Assembly (NCBI GenBank): GCA_958405195.1
Contig: CATYDM010000002.1
Coordinates: 62,001-126,000, forward strand
Direction of reading: 5' to 3'
DNA: 64,000 bases
From: an uncultured Collinsella sp.
Lineage (GTDB): Bacteria > Actinomycetota > Coriobacteriia > Coriobacteriales > Coriobacteriaceae
In this document: positions 58,468 to 64,000 of the stretch, in pieces
How positions within the stretch are numbered: the stretch's first letter is position 1
Layout of the letters: each line of letters begins with the position of its first letter
Made by a program: the position numbers and the translations under genes
Notes under the pieces: generated by a model
The model's database searches: none
Seen by the model: only the letters and a program-made list of their open reading frames with translations
Told to the model about the DNA's origin: nothing

Positions 58468-60220
58468 GGTCTAGGTATCCTCTCACGTCTGCTTCGTAGT
58501 CCTCAATAATCTGCGGCCCTGCCGCGCTAAATTCAATTACGGTGTCGCCTACCAGGTCAAAGAGCGCCTCGTTGATGGTATCGACGAGCATGTCCTCGCT
58601 CTGCCCCGATTGCGCTACCGCCGATTCCGCCTGTACTGCGTTGTGCTCGAGCAGCGCGCGGAGATAAGCGTCTGCGGCGGGCGCGAGTTCGTTCGTTGCG
58701 TCAGCGGGCGCAGCGGCTGCGAACGCTGACGTTGACGCGAGAAGCGGTGCCACGACACCAAACTGTTCGGTGGATATGGTCGGCTCGTCGGCCTCGTCCT
58801 GCCGAATGGGTGCCGCGACCGCCTCGACAATCGCGTCGGCTACGGGCTCGGCTTCCGGTTGCCCTGAGTCCGCTGCCTCAGCTTCTGCGGACGCGCCGTC
58901 TTCGCGTTCCTCATCGATCAAAAGCGCTTCGCGCGTTTGCGCAGCGGCGTTCCGAATGTGCCCCAGCTGACTCAGATCGATATCGATTTTGACGGGCTGG
59001 TGTGCGGCGTCCCACGAAAGCCATGCCACAATCTCGTCATCGATAATCTTGGCCAGATATTTGGGGACCTTTTCTTCCTTAAGGGGATGGGCGGGGTCCA
59101 GCGCCAGGCGCAGGCGTTGGTCGCAGGCGCGCATCATTTCACCGAGCTTGCTGCTCTTTTGCCTGCTGCCATGGATACGCATGCATTCCCAAAAGCCGTT
59201 TTGGCAACGGTAGATATGGATAGGATCCAGGCGGTATTCGCAGTCCTCGTGGCGCTCGGGCGCAAAGAATACGGCCGAGGCAAACATGGTGTAGGGCATG
59301 GCCGTCTCCTCCCCAAATAAACTCGCCACGATGCCGGTCTTTCGGTGCGTGTCATAGTAGCGCGCCATGCGGACATACACGGCGCATGCCACGTGGCGCA
59401 GATCGCGGTGGTGGCTGCGGTCGAGCCGCGAGTTACTTAGGTTGTACGTGGAGAGGGCGTTGATGGCGGCCATGAGTCGCTCCTCGCGCACCTCATCGGG
59501 CGGAAGGGGGAGCGTGGGCTCGGAGGTTTTGCGACGCTTAGGGGTCTGGCCGGGCGGTGCCGGTGCTGGTATAAGGTCTCGTGCCGCGCGCCGCAGCTCG
59601 ATAAGGGCGTTATCGAACATGACGGTTTTAGAGTCACGAAGCAGCTTGGGGTCGAGCCCGTGGAACACGGCGTAATCCTGCAGCCACACGCGCGCAAACC
59701 GGTCGATGCCGGGCTCAAAGGCGCGGTAGGCATCCCAAAAGGCCTTGATCTTGTTAAAACCATCGAGCGGATTATCTACGCCAATGCCGCAAATCAGCTC
59801 ATAGAGATACAGAAAGGCAAAGGACGTAGACGTTTTCTCGACGGTTCCGCGGCGCACCTGAGCGCGCCAGGTAAAGTAGCCGCGCAGCTGCCGATCGCTC
59901 ATGGCATTGTAGGTGGGAAAGTACGACTTAAAGGTGCCGTTGTAGGGACAGTCATCCTCAAAGTCGGCCATCAGTAGGCCCTGGCGGTAAAAAAGCTCGG
60001 CTTCCGAAAGCCAGCGGCCCGCACCGCCCTTGTGGTCTTCTTGCCAACGCGATATCTCACGCATCTTGCGGTACTGGTCGGGGAGGAAATTTTGCATCTG
60101 TCGGCCGGTTTTGAGAATCGGCTCGTCTGCGTAGATTTCGTTTGAGAAGCGGGCGGACTGATGGGTCCGGGCCTCGGCCATAATGCGCTCGATGAGCATC
60201 TTGATGTCCTGGTCGGCCAC
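58460..60220 (-). CDS. sngA: TerB-domain protein (Shango SngA-like)
   Basis: 586 residues, first gene of the locus. The N-terminal two-thirds match the TerB-N domain (SARFSNEIYADEPILKTG; LSEAELFYRQGLLMADFEDDCP; FTWRAQVRRGTVEKTSTSFAFLYLYELICGIGVDNPLDGF), and the C-terminal region (about 360-586) shows a TerB-C-like ending after an acidic, Ala-rich linker of about 100 residues (AEAEAADSGQPEAEPV...). TerB-containing proteins link to phage and stress defence. A GC-rich promoter region at 60220-60300 precedes it. It overlaps sngB by eight bases, supporting coupled translation. Confidence 0.82.
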   Translation of the reverse strand: MADQDIKMLIERIMAEARTHQSARFSNEIYADEPILKTGRQMQNFLPDQYRKMREISRWQEDHKGGAGRWLSEAELFYRQGLLMADFEDDCPYNGTFKSYFPTYNAMSDRQLRGYFTWRAQVRRGTVEKTSTSFAFLYLYELICGIGVDNPLDGFNKIKAFWDAYRAFEPGIDRFARVWLQDYAVFHGLDPKLLRDSKTVMFDNALIELRRAARDLIPAPAPPGQTPKRRKTSEPTLPLPPDEVREERLMAAINALSTYNLSNSRLDRSHHRDLRHVACAVYVRMARYYDTHRKTGIVASLFGEETAMPYTMFASAVFFAPERHEDCEYRLDPIHIYRCQNGFWECMRIHGSRQKSSKLGEMMRACDQRLRLALDPAHPLKEEKVPKYLAKIIDDEIVAWLSWDAAHQPVKIDIDLSQLGHIRNAAAQTREALLIDEEREDGASAEAEAADSGQPEAEPVADAIVEAVAAPIRQDEADEPTISTEQFGVVAPLLASTSAFAAAAPADATNELAPAADAYLRALLEHNAVQAESAVAQSGQSEDMLVDTINEALFDLVGDTVIEFSAAGPQIIEDYEADVRGYLDHE

Positions 60221-60307
60221 CGCTCCTCCTCTCGAACGCAGCTACGGTGACCTCATATCATAGCACAGCATCAAACAGATGTTCGAGATACTGCTGCGTT
60301 GATAGAT

Positions 60308-61024
60308 TTAGAACAGGAGGGCGTAGATGACGGCGATGACGACGGAGGGAAGCATATTGGCCGTGCGGAAGGTCTGAGGACGGATGAGGTTGACGCCGAC
60401 GCAGAAGATGAGCATGGAGCCTACGAGCGAAAGGCTGTTGAGGGCTGCCGTGGTCATGATGGGGGAGAGCGCGCCGGCAAACAGCGTAATCGTCCCCTGG
60501 AACACGGCGACGGGCAGGGCGGAGAAAATGCAGCCGCGGCCAAGCGACGCCGTCATGGTGCAGACGATGATGCAGTCCAATGCGCCTTTCAGGGCAAGCG
60601 TTGACCAGTCACCGAGCAGACCGTCCTGGATCGATCCCACAATGGCCATGGCGCCGATACACACGGTGAGCGAAGTCGAGACAAAAGCGTTGGTGAACTC
60701 GTTATCGCCCTCGCTGCCGGTTTTGCGCTTGAGCCATTCGCCAAGGTTCTCGATGGCGGCTTCCAAGTTGACGGCCTCGCCGATGAGCGAACCGAGCGCA
60801 AATGAGACGATGAGCATGGTGGTACCGGTGGTCGCTAGCGCCTTTCCATCGATGATGAGCATCTTTTGCATGGTGCCGCCCAGGCCGATAAACAGGACGC
60901 ACAGCCCCGATGCTTTCATGAGCGCGTCTTGGATGCGCGGTGTAATGAAGCGGCCGCCCGCTAATCCTAAAAGACCGCCCGCAACTAAAAGCACAACGTT
61001 GATGATTGTTCCCAAGCCCGGCAT
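60308..61024 (-). CDS. DUF554-family membrane protein
   Basis: 238 residues, about seven hydrophobic helices, of the DUF554 family (YdfK/YqgA type), whose members are putative ion or small-molecule transport-related proteins without established function. MPGLGTIINVVLLVAGGLLGLAGGRFI is the conserved N-terminus, with MLIVSFALGSLIGEAVNLE as a second landmark. The start at 61024 follows AGGAGGG; the longer frame from 61093 has no site. It stands alone on the minus strand. Confidence 0.88.
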   Translation of the reverse strand: MPGLGTIINVVLLVAGGLLGLAGGRFITPRIQDALMKASGLCVLFIGLGGTMQKMLIIDGKALATTGTTMLIVSFALGSLIGEAVNLEAAIENLGEWLKRKTGSEGDNEFTNAFVSTSLTVCIGAMAIVGSIQDGLLGDWSTLALKGALDCIIVCTMTASLGRGCIFSALPVAVFQGTITLFAGALSPIMTTAALNSLSLVGSMLIFCVGVNLIRPQTFRTANMLPSVVIAVIYALLF

Positions 61025-61142
61025 GAGCCCTCCTGTATTGATGCCAACGTGGCAATCGTAGCAGAACGAAATGCGAGGCACATCGCAACCCATCTAATAC
61101 GTTATATAAGTGGTATTAGGAATGATGCGCAGCATTTAAGCC

Positions 61143-62573
61143 TCAGGTGGTTGTCGGGACATAGGGATAGTATTCAAAGCGCAGTGTCATAAGCCGCTGC
61201 GGGGATTCAATAGCCGCGGCGATGATATTGGCATCGCGGGCACGATCAAACCCTTCGAGTTCGATCTGATACGAGACGTCTTGCATAATGCCCAGACGTC
61301 GCCAGGCTAGAAGTGTGTCGCCATCGAATTCCAGGGTCTTGCTTCCGTTTGCGGCAACGGCGTATAGACGCAGCTTGGCGGTGGTTGCAGGGTCGACAAC
61401 TGTGACCTTTTTAATTTCGTTTCGAGTATTCTTGGCGCCCAACAAGGTGAGCAGTGTTGGGGCCACGACCTCGCCCGATGGCAAAAAGACGACTTCGATG
61501 GATTCAGGAAATGCGATGATAGCCGACTTGCGGACGGGCTGATTGGCGGCGGCAACTTCGATGTTCGCAGCGTCGATGACCTCTGTGTGGTCGAGCGCGG
61601 CAAGCACGCAGCAGTTACCTTCATCGATCTCTTGAGGATCAGCAAGCCCCAGGCTGTCCGCGAGCTCGGGATTGTTTGGATCGGCAGCGGGCTCATTCGG
61701 TGCTTCGAAAGAAGCTGGGACGCCGTTTGTCGGCGACGGCGTGTCGCCCGCACCTGCTTCTTTGACCGCGCTCTCCTCTTGTATGGTTGTGTTGATGGGC
61801 TCGTCGTTTGAGGGGAGCGTCTTGGCGTCAAGCGCGGAGGGGAGAATTCCGATGGCTCCGGATCCGTTCCACTCCATTTCGAGAAGCGCCGGGTCGGCAA
61901 GAATGCATTGCCTGCTTTGCGCGTGGGCATCGATTTCAATAGGGCCTGCCTCTATCCCTCGTGTAAGGCTGAGTGATCCGGCTGGCTTCTCGAAATGAGC
62001 GTCTGTGTCTTTGGCGCTGACGGCGTAGAACAGCAGGGACGCTTCTCCCGCCGCGATGGCATCGGTGCCGGCTTTGGTCAGCCGCAACGATGCCGTGAAT
62101 GAGAGGGTGGGCTGCGCATCGTCTGCATTCGCGGCGGCGCAGCCCAGACATATACCGCCTCCTTTCTCAAAAAGCGTACCGTCGAAGGCGACCTTCGCTC
62201 CGTTCGCCGAGTCATCGACCGAAGCGATGTCGATGCGCAACTCCAAATCGCACGGATTGCCATCTGCGTCGAGCACAACCGAGCGCCACGTGCAGACGGC
62301 GCACCCCGCCTGGGAGCCGTTTGCCTTGTTCGAACGATTGATATCCACGACTATCGAGCCGTCCGTATTACGACGAAGGCATCCTGCGGTTGAGATTGCG
62401 GCCTGTGCGATCGAAAAACGCTTGCACGCAATGGCACTCGACGGATTTGGTGCGGAACTTAGGGCTGCTGGTAAGGAGTCTGTCATGGCGGGAGTCGCCC
62501 AAGCGGCGACAGGCGTTCCGGTTGCGAGCGCGCCGCAGAGTGCGACGACGGGCAAAAGGTTCTTCGATGCCAT
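61143..62573 (-). CDS. Exported protein of unknown function
   Basis: 476 residues. A signal peptide (LLPVVALCGALATGTPVAAWA, cleavage after about residue 26) is clear. The mature part is beta-rich, with a CVCTWRS-like segment (AGCAVCTWRSVVLDADGNP), an inserted Pro/Asn-rich low-complexity linker (about 270-310) and a C-terminal repeat-like domain ending EYYPYVPTTT. No LPxTG, no known enzyme motif; likely surface or secreted. It belongs to a minus-strand group with the next three genes. Confidence 0.78.
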   Translation of the reverse strand: MASKNLLPVVALCGALATGTPVAAWATPAMTDSLPAALSSAPNPSSAIACKRFSIAQAAISTAGCLRRNTDGSIVVDINRSNKANGSQAGCAVCTWRSVVLDADGNPCDLELRIDIASVDDSANGAKVAFDGTLFEKGGGICLGCAAANADDAQPTLSFTASLRLTKAGTDAIAAGEASLLFYAVSAKDTDAHFEKPAGSLSLTRGIEAGPIEIDAHAQSRQCILADPALLEMEWNGSGAIGILPSALDAKTLPSNDEPINTTIQEESAVKEAGAGDTPSPTNGVPASFEAPNEPAADPNNPELADSLGLADPQEIDEGNCCVLAALDHTEVIDAANIEVAAANQPVRKSAIIAFPESIEVVFLPSGEVVAPTLLTLLGAKNTRNEIKKVTVVDPATTAKLRLYAVAANGSKTLEFDGDTLLAWRRLGIMQDVSYQIELEGFDRARDANIIAAAIESPQRLMTLRFEYYPYVPTTT

Positions 62574-62591
62574 GGGGTCTCCTTAGCTAAT

Positions 62592-62903
62592 TTAGTGCGG
62601 CCTGTCCGTGTTTTGTTTCTGGCTGCGTTTGATGTGTAGACCGAGGCCGGCGGTTCCCGCGCCTGCTGCTGTGGCGCCTGCTGCCAAGAGCCATCGTCTG
62701 TCGCCTGTCTGCGCCAACGGTTCCTCGCGGTCGCCGCGGTCGAGCTCCGAGAGGTCGACCGTCACTTGCGTGGCGGCCTGCGCCTGTTCTTGCTGGGCAA
62801 AGGCCATGGCTGGCCCAAACGCTAGGATGCTGACGGCGGTGGCCAGGGCGACGGCCTTATGCCGGGTGCGCACCGGGCTCGACCGTCCAGGTGATCGTCG
62901 CAA
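62592..62903 (-). CDS. Small LAQTG-type cell-wall-anchored protein
   Basis: Up to 103 residues. A signal peptide (AVALATAVSILAFGPAMAFAQQ), a short acidic stalk, then LAQTG followed by a hydrophobic helix and positive tail (LLAAGATAAGAGTAGLGLHIKRS): a sortase sorting signal with LAQTG in place of LPxTG. The start is a TTG at 62903 or a GTG at 62873; both overlap the upstream gene's 3' end in another frame, so translation is coupled. It may carry or anchor a larger partner. Confidence 0.72.
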   Translation of the reverse strand: MRRSPGRSSPVRTRHKAVALATAVSILAFGPAMAFAQQEQAQAATQVTVDLSELDRGDREEPLAQTGDRRWLLAAGATAAGAGTAGLGLHIKRSQKQNTDRPH

Positions 62904-63456
62904 CCTGATCGCCTTCGCCGGTTACGTGGAAGATGTCGCGCGTGACGCGGGCGACGTTTCCGCTTGTCTTGAGCTTAATTTTGTCCGTGCCGCCGGCAAT
63001 GCCCTGGTAGCCCATGTCGAAGGCTGCGTTCTTGGAAAGATCGAGGCCCGTCCCCTGCATTGCGGCGCTGGCGTTCTGGAGTGCGCCGTCGGGGCCGACC
63101 TTAAAGTCGATGGAGTTCTGTGCGGTTCCGGCCTTGGCGTCGGCGGCAATGGTCCAGGTGTTCATGGCGTCGATCTTCATGTTGGTGACATGGATGCCGT
63201 AGGCCGAATGATTGTCGATGGTGGTCGCGTCTTCTGAGGGGCCCTGAAGCGTGCCGTCGGCCTTGGCGACGAAGGGAATAACCGTCGGAACTTTGAACTC
63301 AACGTTGTCGATCTCGGTCCTGACCATTACTTTCGTGGTTCCAACGCGCCCGGCCGCCATAGCTGGCGTCGGGGCGGCGCCCATTGCGAGCGCGAGCGCG
63401 AGCCCTGCGCCCACGACGAGCGCTCTGGCTCCGTTCATGTTCCTGGTGATGTCCAT
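62857..63456 (-). CDS. Secreted protein of unknown function
   Basis: 199 residues. Signal peptide MDITRNMNGARALVVGAGLALALAMGAAPTPAMA. The mature domain is beta-rich, with VPTVIPFVAKADGTLQGPSEDATTIDNHSAYGIHVTNMK and a C-terminal ITWTVEPG strand. The 61143-62573 product has comparable strands near its own end (LRFEYYPY), suggesting a shared Ig-like or adhesin-like fold. Its 3' end overlaps the LAQTG gene by 47 bases. Confidence 0.75.
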   Translation of the reverse strand: MDITRNMNGARALVVGAGLALALAMGAAPTPAMAAGRVGTTKVMVRTEIDNVEFKVPTVIPFVAKADGTLQGPSEDATTIDNHSAYGIHVTNMKIDAMNTWTIAADAKAGTAQNSIDFKVGPDGALQNASAAMQGTGLDLSKNAAFDMGYQGIAGGTDKIKLKTSGNVARVTRDIFHVTGEGDQVATITWTVEPGAHPA

Positions 63457-63545
63457 GGCCGTTCCTTTCTATTCGCCGCGGGCCGTCCCCGCGATGATTG
63501 GACGAATGCTGGTGAATTGCGTGCGGTGCCGCGTCGGCCGGAAGG

Positions 63546-64000
63546 TTAGTTCTCGGCTTGCTCAACCCGCACCTTGACACGTGTCGGATTGCCGTGGCTG
63601 TCGAGGGTCTTTGTATCGAGTGCCTGGATCTCGATGTACGCCTCGCCTTCTTTGATGTCGCCGGCGGGGCACGTCTCGATTGTCTTGCCGGTCTCGACCA
63701 CACCGGATTCGTACATGGTCTCGTCGTTTTGGATGACGCGGAATCGCTGGGGAAATGTATTGTCTTGGACGTTTTGCACGTTGACGCGCAGCTTGCCGTC
63801 TTCCTGCAGCTGAGCGACCGGCGCGACCGAAATCGTCATCATGTTGTCGCGGACGATGGCGTCGAGCTCATCTTGGATTTCCTGACGCGTTTTGCCCTCG
63901 GCCGTCGTAACCGAAGCGCCCGCCTCGGGTACGGGCTGCGACTGCCAAGCGTATAGTCCGACGGCGACAAGGGCACAGACGATGGCCAAGCAGGCAACGA
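63546..64000 (-). CDS. Membrane-anchored extracellular protein, partial (5' end outside)
   Basis: The frame is open to the window end. It begins inside an N-terminal hydrophobic helix (LAIVCALVAVGLYAW), then an extracellular part of about 130 residues (TRQEIQDELDAIVRDNMMTISVAPVAQLQEDGKLRVNVQN, then a beta-strand ending). No known domain. It is the first visible gene of the minus-strand exported group and may belong to the same transcript as 62857-63456 (90-base gap). Confidence 0.7.
   Translation of the reverse strand, partial: VACLAIVCALVAVGLYAWQSQPVPEAGASVTTAEGKTRQEIQDELDAIVRDNMMTISVAPVAQLQEDGKLRVNVQNVQDNTFPQRFRVIQNDETMYESGVVETGKTIETCPAGDIKEGEAYIEIQALDTKTLDSHGNPTRVKVRVEQAEN

Noticed and set aside
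1..64000. tRNA, rRNA, prophage or insertion-sequence genes
   Set aside because: I found no cloverleaf, rRNA signature, phage structural gene or transposase motif in either strand.

Overview
The window is a compact, high-GC chromosome segment from an anaerobic gut actinobacterium. It most resembles Coriobacteriia, and Collinsella is my best guess. The grounds are codon use, a bile-salt-hydrolase-type gene, a rubrerythrin peroxidase, a TPP-riboswitch thiamine salvage operon, PdxST with a divergent MocR regulator, and small LAQTG-anchored and secreted surface proteins. I assign 56 protein genes, two of them cut by the window edges. I see no rRNA, tRNA, CRISPR array, prophage or insertion-sequence transposase.

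Layout. Bases 1-6.3 kb carry a partial UvrA-type ABC ATPase, a P-loop/winged-helix ATPase, the tRNA methylase TrmL, a COG0523 metal GTPase, an ArsC-fold protein and an FMN reductase. An AT-richer patch at about 6.5-7.2 kb holds a small membrane protein. Bases 7.2-11.6 kb hold two related c-di-GMP enzymes (GGDEF-PAS, and GGDEF-PAS-GGDEF-EAL). Bases 11.9-23.7 kb carry a patatin lipase, thiM/thiamine-binding/thiE under a TPP riboswitch, a HAD phosphatase, a LysR regulator with a MetE-like methyltransferase, two nucleobase permeases, an esterase, a deformylase paralogue lacking its catalytic Glu, and a choloylglycine-hydrolase-family protein. Bases 23.8-34.8 kb carry Kup, an EamA exporter, a LysR, an HTH-aminotransferase fusion, an intact deformylase, an MFS exporter, a MarR-like protein with an RGG tail, and pdxST. 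Bases 34.9-54.6 kb carry the pdxR-like regulator, a nuclease-like gene between two identical-length repeats, rubrerythrin, an alcohol/aldehyde dehydrogenase pair, a possible type I toxin peptide, a HIRAN protein, a phosphoesterase, DUF2130, a Ski2-like helicase, TrmB, a methyltransferase, an HTH/DUF4097 pair, Elp3 and a spermidine-synthase-like protein.

Bases 54.6-60.2 kb hold the clearest defence locus: a TerB-domain protein, a BrxD-like P-loop ATPase and an Lhr-like DEAD/DEAH helicase in one minus-strand operon. This matches the three-gene Shango anti-phage architecture. The right end (60.3-64.0 kb) holds a DUF554 membrane protein and four minus-strand exported or anchored proteins.

The least explained signal is the repeat content. 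At least four kinds of palindromic element sit at gene 3' ends: (A) 33-37 bp hairpins with a GGGACAG-type centre and arms that differ between copies but stay self-complementary; (B) long nested inverted repeats of about 110-155 bp; (C) three elements of exactly 119 bp with co-varying arms, two of which flank the nuclease-like gene; (D) a triple tandem hairpin with 62-bp period. At least five genes (trmL, sngB, the pdxR-like gene, the nuclease-like gene and the deformylase paralogue) have their stop codon inside or at the edge of such an element. No transposase for any of them is in the window.
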